Source: Desulfuromonadaceae bacterium (lineage in GTDB: Bacteria; Desulfobacterota; Desulfuromonadia; Desulfuromonadales; SZUA-401). Taken from it: DNA of 64,000 nucleotides. The stretch spans positions 18,424 to 82,423 of the forward strand of contig QKBP01000009.1 of NCBI GenBank assembly GCA_003246035.1, written 5' to 3'. The position numbers and the translations under genes were made by a program. Below the pieces are notes generated by a model. It made no database searches, was not told the origin of the DNA, and was given only the letters and a program-made list of their open reading frames with translations. Numbering within the stretch: position 1 is the stretch's first letter; each line of letters opens with the position of its first letter. Positions 15,654 to 23,399 of the stretch are shown piece by piece.

Positions 15654-16454
15654 CTAGTGGATGACGAGACCGGCGTAACCGACAACATCTGCATAATTAC
15701 CGGTCTGCTCACCGGAGTTGCCGTACCGGACCAGGTCGGCCGAAGAGGCCCCGAGGTGGCAGGCGGCAAACAGCATGGCCACCACCGGGAGGACACCACA
15801 CATCGAGATCCGGTGCTCCCGGACGGTCCGGAACAGCCCCTCGGGGTCGAGCCGCTCGACACACGCCAGAGCCAGCCGGTCCTTCCGGTCGGCGGATTCG
15901 GCGGACTCGAAATGGGTCATGTCGCTACTGGCAACGATCAGCACGGGCGTCTCCGCGTCACGTACGGCATGGGCGAGCGCCGCGCCGAGTGACTGAAGCG
16001 CCTCCAAGGTAGTCCCTCCGATCGCTATCGGCACCAGCGCGGCCCTGGGATTGGCCACCTGAATGAAGGGGACCTGGACTTCCAGGGAGTGCTCACGCTG
16101 GTGCGCGCGAGAGTCGACGGCAAGTTGAGGGCACAGATCGAGGAGACGCCCCGCGACCTGCTGATTGATCGACACAGGCCCGAGGGGAGATTCCCACCCC
16201 TCACCCTGCCAGAGGGCCAGGGGGGCACCCAGCCCGTAGTGGTTCGGGCCGAGCACGACCACCGTGTCAGGGACAAGGACATGGGCAAAGGTCTCTCCGG
16301 CGATCCCCCCCGAGTACACGTAGCCGGCATGAGGGGAGACGATCCCGATGGCCGACTGCTTATCGCGCTCCGGCATGTAAGACAACACGTCTTGCCGGAG
16401 CCGAAGGGGGTCGTCAGGGTAAAACTGTCCTGCAACGGCTGAGGGACGAAGCAT
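15654..16454 (-). CDS. amrB: MEMO1-family protein (AmmeMemoRadiSam system protein B)
   Basis: 266-residue MEMO-family protein, structurally related to extradiol dioxygenases. The family opening RPSAVAGQFYP and motifs SPHAGYVYSG, LGPNHYG, REHSLEVQVPF and ASSDMTHF are all present, including the His residues that line the metal pocket. The start is the ATG at 16454 behind GAGGAGG; the frame is open further upstream but without support. In bacteria this family usually belongs to a three-part set with an AMMECR1 protein and a radical-SAM protein; neither is in this window. The biochemical role is unsettled. Confidence 0.9.
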   Translation of the reverse strand: MLRPSAVAGQFYPDDPLRLRQDVLSYMPERDKQSAIGIVSPHAGYVYSGGIAGETFAHVLVPDTVVVLGPNHYGLGAPLALWQGEGWESPLGPVSINQQVAGRLLDLCPQLAVDSRAHQREHSLEVQVPFIQVANPRAALVPIAIGGTTLEALQSLGAALAHAVRDAETPVLIVASSDMTHFESAESADRKDRLALACVERLDPEGLFRTVREHRISMCGVLPVVAMLFAACHLGASSADLVRYGNSGEQTGNYADVVGYAGLVIH

Positions 16455-16470
16455 AGCTGCCTCCTCGGGG

Positions 16471-17292
16471 CTAGAGGAACAGGCGGACAAACAGGCGCAG
16501 ACCGATGAGGATCAGGAGCGCGGCAAAAACCTGGGAGAGACGCTTGTGATTCAGGTGGTTGGCGGCTCTGACCCCGATGCGGGCGAAGCCGATGCTCATC
16601 GGAGCGATGACCAGCGTCGCCGCGAAATTGACGAAACCGACCTGATAGCTTGGAAGATCGTCGTGGCCGATGCCGTGGTACGCATAGGAAAGCATACCGA
16701 TAAACGAGGCGACGACAATCATGGCACTCGAATTGCCGACCGCATAGTGGATCGGCAGTCGCAACAGCAGCAGCATGAGAGGAACGGCGATGACCCCGCC
16801 GCCGACCCCGAAAAAAGAGGAGAACGCGCCGCTCGCGAAACCGACTGTCCACAGCGAGACCAGGCGAGGAGAAGGATCGTGATCTTCAGGGAGGTGTGGG
16901 TGAAAGATCAGCAACTTCAGGCCGATAAGGATCTGCATCAGGCCGAACAGGGCCTTGAGCAGGTCTCCGGAAATAGCCACCGCCGCCGCGGAACCTGCCA
17001 GGGCGCCGAGGACCGAGCCGGCGGCGAGGGGGATGACCTCGTGCCACTCCACGTTGCCACGTTTGCGGTGCCCGAAGGTACTGCTGATCGCAGTCGGGAA
17101 GATGATCGCCAGGCTCGTTCCGAAGGCGATGTGGGTCACATGCTGAACGGGGAACCCGACCAGCGGCATCGCCCACAGAAACAACGGCACCAGGATCACG
17201 CCCCCACCGATCCCGAGCAAGCCGGCCAGGAACCCGGCGAGAGCCCCCAGGGCAAGAAACATCAACAGGATTTCGAGGGTCAACGATTCCAT
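16471..17292 (-). CDS. TauE/SafE-family sulfite exporter-like permease
   Basis: 273-residue membrane protein with about eight helices and two family repeats marked by GLLGIGGGVILVPLF and FFGVGGGVIAVPLML. The family exports small anions such as sulfite or sulfoacetate across the inner membrane; the substrate here is unknown. The frame stays open through the tRNA-Cys gene, so the start is set at the ATG at 17292, just past the tRNA terminator. No clear ribosome site is seen there. It lies 16 bases before the MEMO-family gene on the same strand. Confidence 0.85.
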   Translation of the reverse strand: MESLTLEILLMFLALGALAGFLAGLLGIGGGVILVPLFLWAMPLVGFPVQHVTHIAFGTSLAIIFPTAISSTFGHRKRGNVEWHEVIPLAAGSVLGALAGSAAAVAISGDLLKALFGLMQILIGLKLLIFHPHLPEDHDPSPRLVSLWTVGFASGAFSSFFGVGGGVIAVPLMLLLLRLPIHYAVGNSSAMIVVASFIGMLSYAYHGIGHDDLPSYQVGFVNFAATLVIAPMSIGFARIGVRAANHLNHKRLSQVFAALLILIGLRLFVRLFL

Positions 17293-17300
17293 GGGCAAGA

Positions 17301-17330
17301 AATAAAAAAGCCAGCCGGAATGGCTGGCTT
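17301..17330 (-). terminator. Terminator of tRNA-Cys
   Basis: Perfect 9-bp stem AAGCCAGCC / GGCTGGCTT with a 5-base loop, followed on the minus strand by TTTTTATTT. It ends 9 bases before the TauE-type ATG, so some read-through may feed that gene. Confidence 0.85.
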
Positions 17331-17339
17331 GATTTTGAA

Positions 17340-17413
<74 letters not shown>

Positions 17414-17446
17414 ACGACAGCATCTGTCAGCCGTCAAAGCTCGGTA

Positions 17447-17476
17447 TAGTTATCAGATCGCACCCTGCGGTGTCAA
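17447..17476 (-). promoter_or_regulatory. Promoter of tRNA-Cys
   Basis: On the minus strand TTGACA (17471-17476), an 18-base spacer and TAACTA (17447-17452), about 33 bases before the tRNA. Confidence 0.5.
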
Positions 17477-17654
17477 GGGAAAAGCCCGAGCCTTCGATCC
17501 CCCGTTGACACCCGGCCGTGTGGACGGGCGACGCATATACGTCTAACGCCGCCGGAGCTAGAATCTCCCTGAGCTTTCAGGTGCAACCTGAAGAGATCGC
17601 ATGGATGTCCGGCAAGACCCTCACGCGGCCCCCAAACACATCCTGTGGCGGGGC
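17477..17654. other. Non-coding stretch between tRNA-Cys and the DUF3553 gene
   Basis: The gap from 17414 to 17819 holds a tRNA-Cys promoter at its left side and a plus-strand promoter at 17655-17682. The middle part holds no convincing gene, RNA or repeat that I can see. Confidence 0.5.
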
Positions 17655-17682
17655 TTGACAAGGCGATAAAAAGCTATATCAA
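17655..17682 (+). promoter_or_regulatory. Promoter of the DUF3553 gene
   Basis: TTGACA (17655-17660), a 16-base spacer and TATCAA (17677-17682). It lies about 140 bases upstream of the start codon, leaving a long untranslated leader. Confidence 0.45.
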
Positions 17683-17819
17683 TGAACACTGTTGCCACGC
17701 CTCCGGGCACGGCCGACCTGTAATGCAACTGTCAATGTCATCCCGATGACTCCCCGCACGCCACCTGACTACGCTTCGCAATCACCTGTCTTTCGCTTCT
17801 CACGAGAGGAGGTTTACGC

Positions 17820-18050
17820 ATGGATTTTTGCAAAGGTGACCGGGTAAGACTGCTGGGGCGCCCCGAATGGGGGCCCGGCAAAGTTCTGAGAGACTCGCAC
17901 AACGGCAAGGTGCACGTCAGCTTCGAGTACGCCGGGGAAAAACTGCTGCTGCTGCAGTACGCCAAGATCTTCAAGGTCAGCGCACCGGTATCTCCCCTGC
18001 GTACGGGCTGCCAGGCCTCCGGCCCGACCAGGGTCGCCTCGCTCAATTAA
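17820..18050 (+). CDS. DUF3553 domain protein
   Basis: 76-residue protein with the DUF3553 pattern F-x-K-G-D-x-V-R...P-E-W-G-P-G-K-V...V-x-F-E-Y-A-G-E-K, a small beta-barrel also found at the end of some UvrD-type helicases. Alone it has no known role. Strong ribosome site AGGAGGTTTACG before the ATG. The last four bases overlap the convergent thiamine-binding-type gene, the two stop codons sharing TTAA. Confidence 0.8.
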   Translation: MDFCKGDRVRLLGRPEWGPGKVLRDSHNGKVHVSFEYAGEKLLLLQYAKIFKVSAPVSPLRTGCQASGPTRVASLN

Positions 18051-18355
18051 CCGTTAGCCAGCTTCTCCTCAACCGACCGAACCTTCCCCTCGAGGGTATG
18101 GAGTTGACCGTCCCGACGGTCATCGATCTTGATCAGGGTCGATACCCGTTGCGCCCCCTGGCTGAACGGGTGTGCCTGCATCTCGGCCAGTACCGGCCAG
18201 ATGCTCTCCATCGGCCCTTCGAGAATCGTCCCCATAGGGGTCAGTTCGACCTTCAGACCGGAGCTGCGTGCGATCTTAACGCACCCCGCGACGTACCTAG
18301 ATACACTCAACGTTCCCGTCCCCAGCGGGGTCACACTGATTTCCACCACGGCCAT
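18047..18355 (-). CDS. MTH1187 family thiamine-binding protein (YqgV/DUF77)
   Basis: 102-residue protein of the MTH1187/YqgV family, small ferredoxin-like proteins that bind thiamine or a related compound. Typical features are V-V-E-I-S-V-T-P-L-G-T-G-T-L-S-V at the start and ELTPMGTILEG in the middle. The ATG at 18355 follows AAGGGGAG; a TTG two codons earlier is possible. Its start overlaps the stop of the sugar-dehydrogenase-like gene, so the two are one operon. Confidence 0.85.
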   Translation of the reverse strand: MAVVEISVTPLGTGTLSVSRYVAGCVKIARSSGLKVELTPMGTILEGPMESIWPVLAEMQAHPFSQGAQRVSTLIKIDDRRDGQLHTLEGKVRSVEEKLANG

Positions 18356-18357
18356 CG

Positions 18358-19743
18358 TCAACTCCCCTTGGGCTGTTTGAATTCGATTCGATAGATACAG
18401 TCGGCGCGATCGTCACTAACGTACAGCGCTCCGGACGGTCCGGCTGCGAGGGCCACGGGCCGCCCCCAGGCCTGACCGCCGTCAAGCCAGCCGGTGACGA
18501 GGTCACGAGGCGGCCCGGTTGGTCGGCCTTCAGCAAAGGGGATCGACACCAGCTTGTACCCGGTCGGTTCGCTGCGATTCCAGGAACCATGGAAAGCGAC
18601 CAGCAAAGATTCCCGAACGTCCCCGGGCGCCGCCAGTGGAGCACCGAAAAGGATTCCGAGAGGGGCCGAGTGGGCCTGCATCGACACGGCCGGATTCTGC
18701 GTCGCCTCGCAGCGCGCCGCCGACCCGAACTCCGGGTCGGGAACCCGGTCTCCATAACAGTAAGGCCAACCGTAGTCGCCCCCCTGGCGGATCAGGTTGA
18801 CCTCCTCCGCGGGGAGATCGTCCCCGAGCATGTCGCGACCGTTGTCACTCCCCCACAAATCGCCCGTTACGGGATGAAATGCCAGCCCCACCGTATTGCG
18901 CAGACCGTCGGCAAAGGGTGCGCCCTGCCCCCCTTCCGGGGAGTAGACGCGCACCGATGCCCGGCGTGGGTCTTTTTCGATACAGGCGTTGCAGGATGAA
19001 CCGGCGGAAAGGTAAATATTCCCCTGGGCGTCCAGGGCGAGTGAACGGGTCCAGTGCCCTCCCCTTCCGGGCAGATCGGAACTGATCACTTTGACCTCGG
19101 GGACAGCTCTGCGTGCCGCTCCCGAAAGCCGATACAGGGTCGACTCACCCGCCACCAGCAGGTCGTCCCCGTCGAAGACCAGGCCGTGGGGGTTGTCGAG
19201 CCCTGAGGCGATCAGCTGAACGCGCTCGGCATAACCGTCACGGTCTTCGTCAAGTAAGCTGACGACCTCACCTGAACGCGGTTTGCTGGCGAACAGGACC
19301 CCGGTGGGACTGAAGGCGAGCCAGCGGACGCCTTTCAGCCCATTGCGGAAAACAGCAATTTTCGTCCCGGCAGGAGCGTAGAGAGAGCGGGGAGAGGAGA
19401 AGACGCTGGAGCGGTAGGTTGACGGCGGAAGTTGGAGCTCGATGCGTCGGAGCGACATACCCTGAGTGAAGGCGCTGTCAGAGGACTCCGCCTCGCTACG
19501 AGGCCAGACGAGCATGCTTCCGAACCAGACCAGAGCAAAGGAGGCCAGGGTCACGACCAGGGCATGCGCCATGCTGCGCTGGCGGACCAGAATGACCACC
19601 CCGACCAGCAGCGCGGCCAGTGGAAGAAACCATGCGGCGTGCAAAGCGGGCGGCATAAAGCGCAGGAGTACGAATCCACCCGTACCGACCAGAACACACA
19701 GCAGGGCACCGAGATAGACGATGAGCTGGACATAGACCGACAT
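18358..19743 (-). CDS. Membrane-anchored sorbosone/glucose-dehydrogenase-like beta-propeller protein
   Basis: 461 residues. The N-terminal 90 residues hold three hydrophobic helices (about 4-28, 33-55 and 60-82), and the rest is a soluble propeller of the PQQ-type sugar dehydrogenase family: WLAFSPTGVLFAS, DNPHGLVFDGDDLLVAGE, RNTVGLAFHPVTGDLWGSDNGRD, GGDYGWPYCYGD and FHGSWNR. A periplasmic catalytic domain fixed to the inner membrane is the simplest reading. The CNAC near residue 258 may form a disulfide. ATG at 19743 follows GGAGGTGGTCC. Substrate and cofactor use are unproven. Confidence 0.82.
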   Translation of the reverse strand: MSVYVQLIVYLGALLCVLVGTGGFVLLRFMPPALHAAWFLPLAALLVGVVILVRQRSMAHALVVTLASFALVWFGSMLVWPRSEAESSDSAFTQGMSLRRIELQLPPSTYRSSVFSSPRSLYAPAGTKIAVFRNGLKGVRWLAFSPTGVLFASKPRSGEVVSLLDEDRDGYAERVQLIASGLDNPHGLVFDGDDLLVAGESTLYRLSGAARRAVPEVKVISSDLPGRGGHWTRSLALDAQGNIYLSAGSSCNACIEKDPRRASVRVYSPEGGQGAPFADGLRNTVGLAFHPVTGDLWGSDNGRDMLGDDLPAEEVNLIRQGGDYGWPYCYGDRVPDPEFGSAARCEATQNPAVSMQAHSAPLGILFGAPLAAPGDVRESLLVAFHGSWNRSEPTGYKLVSIPFAEGRPTGPPRDLVTGWLDGGQAWGRPVALAAGPSGALYVSDDRADCIYRIEFKQPKGS

Positions 19744-19790
19744 GGACCACCTCCAACCCCTAGTATGCCAGAGAGTCGGTGCCCGAGACA

Positions 19791-19817
19791 AAAAAAGCCG
19801 CCCCTTTCGGGACGGCT
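19791..19817 (-). terminator. Terminator of tRNA-Gly(GCC)
   Basis: Stem AGCCG-CCC / GGG-CGGCT with one mismatch and loop TTTC/GAAA, followed on the minus strand by a T run. Confidence 0.8.
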
Positions 19818-19826
19818 GTTGTTATC

Positions 19827-19901
19827 TGGAGCGGGAAAAGGGATTCGAACCCTCGACCTTCACCTTGGCAAGGTGACACTCTACCACTGAGTTATTCCCG
19901 C
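19827..19901 (-). tRNA. tRNA-Gly (anticodon GCC)
   Basis: 75 bases with encoded CCA. Acceptor stem GCGGGAA/TTCCCGC, anticodon stem TCACC/GGTGA around loop TTGCCAA. It shares its whole acceptor and D-arm sequence with tRNA-Gly(CCC) at 4689-4763. Confidence 0.96.
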
Positions 19902-19934
19902 TTAAATTGTTGTCCGCAGCGCGAACGGGGACAA

Positions 19935-19963
19935 TATTTATCAAAAGGATACCGGCAAGTCAA
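19935..19963 (-). promoter_or_regulatory. Promoter of tRNA-Gly(GCC)
   Basis: On the minus strand TTGACT (19958-19963), 17 bases, TAAATA (19935-19940), leaving a leader of roughly 27 bases before the tRNA. Confidence 0.45.
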
Positions 19964-20001
19964 TAAAAAATTTTCCCAAAAAACAGCCCGACGATGTGTT
20001 G

Positions 20002-20583
20002 TTAACGTGCGATAACCTTGAAGAATTTGAAAAGGTAGTCGAGCCCCGACCAGACTGTCAGGGCAAAGGCGATCCAGAAAAAGAACGTCCCGACGTTATG
20101 CATGTCGACATGCAGAAACTCGAGCCGGACCCCGAAGAACCAGTAGTAATCATAGTGCAGGCAGAGCGCAGGAATGGCGGCCATCTGGTAGATGGTCTTG
20201 TACTTGCCGAGGTCGCTGGCAGCGATGACGATCCCTTCCGACGAGGCGATCGAGCGCAGACCGGTGATGACCATCTCGCGTGCCAGGATCACGAACACGG
20301 CCCAGGCCGGAACCCGCCCGAGCGGGATCATCATGATCAGAGCCGCCATGACGATCAGCTTGTCGGCCAGCGGATCGAGAAACTTGCCGAGAATGGTAAC
20401 GATCTCCCAGCGGCGCGCCAGGTACCCGTCAAGCCAGTCGGTGATCGCCGCGACGCCGAAAATGGCGGCAGCCCACAGTCCCGCAGTACGCGAATCGAAC
20501 AGCAGCACGACAACCATCACCGGCACGGCGGCGATTCTCGCGAGGGTCAAAATATTCGGGAGATTGAGTAAGGACGCGGCCAT
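20002..20583 (-). CDS. pgsA: CDP-diacylglycerol--glycerol-3-phosphate 3-phosphatidyltransferase
   Basis: Inner-membrane enzyme making phosphatidylglycerol phosphate, the precursor of PG and cardiolipin. 193 residues with several membrane helices. The CDP-alcohol phosphotransferase motif D-G-x2-A-R-x8-G-x3-D-x3-D is complete in DWLDGYLARR...GKFLDPLADK (about residues 49-75). The start nearly touches the stop of the upstream lytic transglycosylase gene, forming a two-gene operon. Confidence 0.93.
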   Translation of the reverse strand: MAASLLNLPNILTLARIAAVPVMVVVLLFDSRTAGLWAAAIFGVAAITDWLDGYLARRWEIVTILGKFLDPLADKLIVMAALIMMIPLGRVPAWAVFVILAREMVITGLRSIASSEGIVIAASDLGKYKTIYQMAAIPALCLHYDYYWFFGVRLEFLHVDMHNVGTFFFWIAFALTVWSGLDYLFKFFKVIAR

Positions 20584-20584
20584 G

Positions 20585-21154
20585 TCAGACTTCCCGATTA
20601 CGCCGGAAGTAATCGAGATACGTCTTGACGCGGATCACGTAGTTACGGGTCTCGTCGTAGGGAGGGATGCCGTTGAAGCGTCGAACGGCCGTTGGACCGG
20701 CATTGTAGGCGGCCAAAGCGAGTTCCAGGTCATTGTCGAACATGTTGAGCATCTTGCGCAGATAGTGACAGCCGCCGCGGATATTGGACGCCGGTTCCAT
20801 CGGGTCCTGGACGTTGAGCTCGCGTGCCGTGGTCGGCATCAGCTGCATCAGACCCAGGGCCCCTTTAAGTGAAACGGCACGCGGATCGAAATTGCTCTCG
20901 GCCTTGATCACCGCCTTGACGAGGGCGGGGTCGAGACGGTACGTGACCGCGTAGTGGTTGATCAAATCACGCATCGACCAGTCCGAGCCGATAGTCCGGT
21001 AAACCTCATACTGACTGTGGGTCGGGGTGTTGGTGAAATGAATGGTCCCATCGGGAGCGACGTAACGGTAGATATCCGCGAATGCCGTGGAGGCCAGGGC
21101 GGTCGTTATCAGCAGCGCGCAGATGTTAGCGAAGAGGAATGTCCGTTTTCTCAT
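20585..21154 (-). CDS. Lytic transglycosylase with N-terminal DUF4124-like region
   Basis: 189-residue exported murein lytic transglycosylase. A signal peptide ending near AFA-DIY is followed by a DUF4124-type strand pattern (IYRYVAPDGTIHFTNTP) and then the SLT domain: VIKAESNFDPRAVS with the catalytic Glu, KGALGLMQLMP, and ALAAYNAGPTAV. It cleaves peptidoglycan glycan strands in the periplasm. Promoter at 21182-21210; pgsA follows directly. Confidence 0.92.
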   Translation of the reverse strand: MRKRTFLFANICALLITTALASTAFADIYRYVAPDGTIHFTNTPTHSQYEVYRTIGSDWSMRDLINHYAVTYRLDPALVKAVIKAESNFDPRAVSLKGALGLMQLMPTTARELNVQDPMEPASNIRGGCHYLRKMLNMFDNDLELALAAYNAGPTAVRRFNGIPPYDETRNYVIRVKTYLDYFRRNREV

Positions 21155-21181
21155 GAGCCGCTTCCTTCAGAGGGTTCGGCA

Positions 21182-21210
21182 AATATACCCGAAAGGTTTA
21201 TGGATTTCAA
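21182..21210 (-). promoter_or_regulatory. Promoter of the transglycosylase-pgsA operon
   Basis: On the minus strand TTGAAA (21205-21210), 17 bases, TATATT (21182-21187). It lies back to back with the nadB promoter; the two -35 boxes are 21 bases apart. Confidence 0.7.
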
Positions 21211-21231
21211 CTGTCTGGACTGTTCGCTTTC

Positions 21232-21260
21232 TTGACACGGTGCGATCCGGGCACGATAAT
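21232..21260 (+). promoter_or_regulatory. Promoter of nadB operon
   Basis: TTGACA (21232-21237), 17 bases, GATAAT (21255-21260). About 35 bases of leader precede the nadB ATG. No NadR- or NiaR-type operator was recognised. Confidence 0.75.
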
Positions 21261-21301
21261 GAGCTCCTTTTTGCATTTATTTGCACCGACGTGGAGCCCT
21301 T

Positions 21302-22900
21302 ATGAAAATCAAAAGCGATTTTCTCGTGATCGGCAGCGGCATCGCCGGCCTCAGCTACGCCCTCAAGGTTGCCGAACACGGCAGCGTCTCCCTCGTTACC
21401 AAACGTGCGCTCGACGACACCGCCACCGCCCTGGCCCAGGGTGGGATCGCCAGCGTCTTCTCCAAGAGCGATTCGTTCGACGACCACGTGCGCGACACCA
21501 TGGTTGCAGGCGCCTATCTCTCCAACGAGGAGATCGTCCGGCTGGTGGTCGAACACGGTCCCGAGAGCATCAACGACCTGATCGCCTGGGGGGCGCAGTT
21601 CGACCGCGAAGAAGACGGCAGCTATGCCCTCACCCGCGAAGGGGGTCACAGTCATCGCCGCATCTTTCATGCCAAAGACAGTACCGGCCGAGAGATCGAG
21701 CGGGCCCTGGTCGCCGCGGCCGTCAAACACCCCAATATCACGGTGTACGAGAACCATGTCGCCGTCGACCTGATCACCGAATCGAAAGTCACCCACCGCG
21801 CCCTGGCGTCAAACCGCTGCCTCGGCGCCTACGTCCTCGACAAGGAACGTGACGAAGTCCTGACCTTTGGCGCACGGATCACCGTGCTCGCCACCGGCGG
21901 GGCCGGCAAGGTTTACCTCTATACCTGCAACCCCGATGTGGCGACCGGTGACGGCGTCGCCATGGCCTATCGCGCCGGAGCCTCGGTGGCGAACATGGAG
22001 TTCATGCAGTTCCACCCCACCACCCTTTACCACCCCTACGCCAAGTCATTCCTGGTCTCCGAGGCGGTGCGTGGCGAGGGGGGGATCCTCAAGCGCCAGG
22101 ACGGCACACCGTTCATGGCCCGTTACCATGACCTCAAGGACCTCGCTCCGCGCGACATCGTGGCCCGCGCCATCGACAGCGAGATGAAGATTCACGGCGA
22201 CGACTGCGTGTTCCTCGACATCACCCATCGCGGCGCCGACTACATCCGCGACCGCTTTCCGCTGATCTACGAGACCTGCCTCTCCTACGGCATCGATATG
22301 ACCTGCGAGCCGATCCCGGTGGTCCCGGCAGCGCACTACCTGTGCGGCGGTGTGCGGGTCGATTCCTGGGGCGAGTCGGACATCCACAACCTGTTCGTGA
22401 TCGGCGAAAGCGCCTGTACAGGGCTCCACGGTGCCAACCGACTGGCCAGCAACAGTCTCCTCGAGGGGGTGGTCTTCGCCTCCCGGGCCGCGTCCCGTTC
22501 CGCGGAGCGCCTCGAACAGCCGTTCGAACCCTTCCCGGCCATCCAGTCGTGGGATACCACCGGGGCCCGGGACAGCGAGGAGGAGGTGGTGGTAGCCCAC
22601 AACTGGGACGAGATCCGCCGCTGCATGTGGAACTACGTCGGCATCGTGCGCACCAACAAGCGCCTGGTCCGCGCCCTGCGCCGGATCATGATGATCCAGG
22701 AAGAGATCACCGACTACTACTGGACCTTTTTCATTACCTCGGACCTCATCGAGCTGCGCAACATCGCCACCGTCGCCGAGCTGATCGTCCGTTCGGCGCT
22801 CCGCCGCAAGGAGAGCCGCGGGCTGCACTACACCCTCGACTACCCGGTGTGCGACGACGAGCACTGGCGCTGCGACACGGTCCTGCGCAAGGAATACTGA
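21302..22900 (+). CDS. nadB: L-aspartate oxidase
   Basis: FAD flavoprotein that oxidises L-aspartate to iminoaspartate, the first step of de novo NAD synthesis. 532 residues. The dinucleotide motif is VIGSGIAGLSYAL near residue 8; GGHSHRRIFHAKDSTGREIE, the active-site region EFMQFHPTTLYHP and the C-terminal FAD contact GANRLASNSLLEGVVF are all present. ATG at 21302 follows GGAG; the upstream ATG at 21281 is inside the leader. In anaerobes fumarate probably serves as electron acceptor. No nadA or nadC is adjacent. Confidence 0.96.
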   Translation: MKIKSDFLVIGSGIAGLSYALKVAEHGSVSLVTKRALDDTATALAQGGIASVFSKSDSFDDHVRDTMVAGAYLSNEEIVRLVVEHGPESINDLIAWGAQFDREEDGSYALTREGGHSHRRIFHAKDSTGREIERALVAAAVKHPNITVYENHVAVDLITESKVTHRALASNRCLGAYVLDKERDEVLTFGARITVLATGGAGKVYLYTCNPDVATGDGVAMAYRAGASVANMEFMQFHPTTLYHPYAKSFLVSEAVRGEGGILKRQDGTPFMARYHDLKDLAPRDIVARAIDSEMKIHGDDCVFLDITHRGADYIRDRFPLIYETCLSYGIDMTCEPIPVVPAAHYLCGGVRVDSWGESDIHNLFVIGESACTGLHGANRLASNSLLEGVVFASRAASRSAERLEQPFEPFPAIQSWDTTGARDSEEEVVVAHNWDEIRRCMWNYVGIVRTNKRLVRALRRIMMIQEEITDYYWTFFITSDLIELRNIATVAELIVRSALRRKESRGLHYTLDYPVCDDEHWRCDTVLRKEY

Positions 22901-22914
22901 ACGAGGAGACTGCT

Positions 22915-23187
22915 GTGACGATTGACGAGATCCGCATGGAGATCGACCGACTCGACCGCGAACTGCTCAAGATCTTCAATGAGCGTGCCGCGCTGGCCCT
23001 GCAGATCGGGGAGATCAAGAAGGAACTTGGCTTGCCGGTCTACGACCCGGCCAGGGAAAAACGCATTTTCGATCGCATGCGCCAGGACAACCCGGGACCG
23101 CTCGACAACGAGGCGATCGTCCGCCTCTTCGAACGTGTTGTCGACGAATCACGCAGCCTCGAACGCTTGCGCACCAAGGGGATATAG
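22915..23187 (+). CDS. Chorismate mutase, AroQ type
   Basis: 90-residue helical AroQ chorismate mutase that converts chorismate to prephenate. Active-site residues appear in RMEIDRLDRELLKIFNERAAL (Arg, Asp and Arg contacts), KKELGLPVYDPAREKRI (Lys, Arg, Glu) and the final helix. The start is GTG at 22915 with GAGGAG before it. It lies 14 bases behind nadB and 2 bases before the FXD-domain gene, so the three are cotranscribed. Confidence 0.92.
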   Translation: MTIDEIRMEIDRLDRELLKIFNERAALALQIGEIKKELGLPVYDPAREKRIFDRMRQDNPGPLDNEAIVRLFERVVDESRSLERLRTKGI

Positions 23188-23189
23188 CG

Positions 23190-23399
23190 ATGCTGATCAT
23201 CATGAAAAAGGCGGTCAACGACGATGAACTGACGGCGGTCAAGCAGTACCTGGTCGACCGGGACTTCGACTTTCACCAGTCGACGGGCGTCAACCGGGTG
23301 ATCCTCGGGGTGATCGGCGACACCCACACCATCGACCGCGACGAGCTGCGCGGCCTACCGGGCGTGCTGGAGGTCTTCAAGATTCCCGACGAGGAGTGA
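23190..23399 (+). CDS. Free-standing ferredoxin-like (FXD) domain of DAHP synthase type
   Basis: 69 residues that match the N-terminal regulatory domain of type I-beta DAHP synthases (as in Thermotoga): M-[IL]-I-[IV]-M-K at the start, HQSTGVNRVILGVIGDTHTID in the middle and PGVLEVFKI at the end. In those enzymes this domain binds Tyr or Phe and shuts off the aldolase barrel. Here the frame ends right after the domain and no barrel follows. ATG follows AAGGGGA. Either it is a separate allosteric subunit or a truncated leftover. The 3' end overlaps the convergent YkgJ-type gene by 23 bases. Confidence 0.8.
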   Translation: MLIIMKKAVNDDELTAVKQYLVDRDFDFHQSTGVNRVILGVIGDTHTIDRDELRGLPGVLEVFKIPDEE

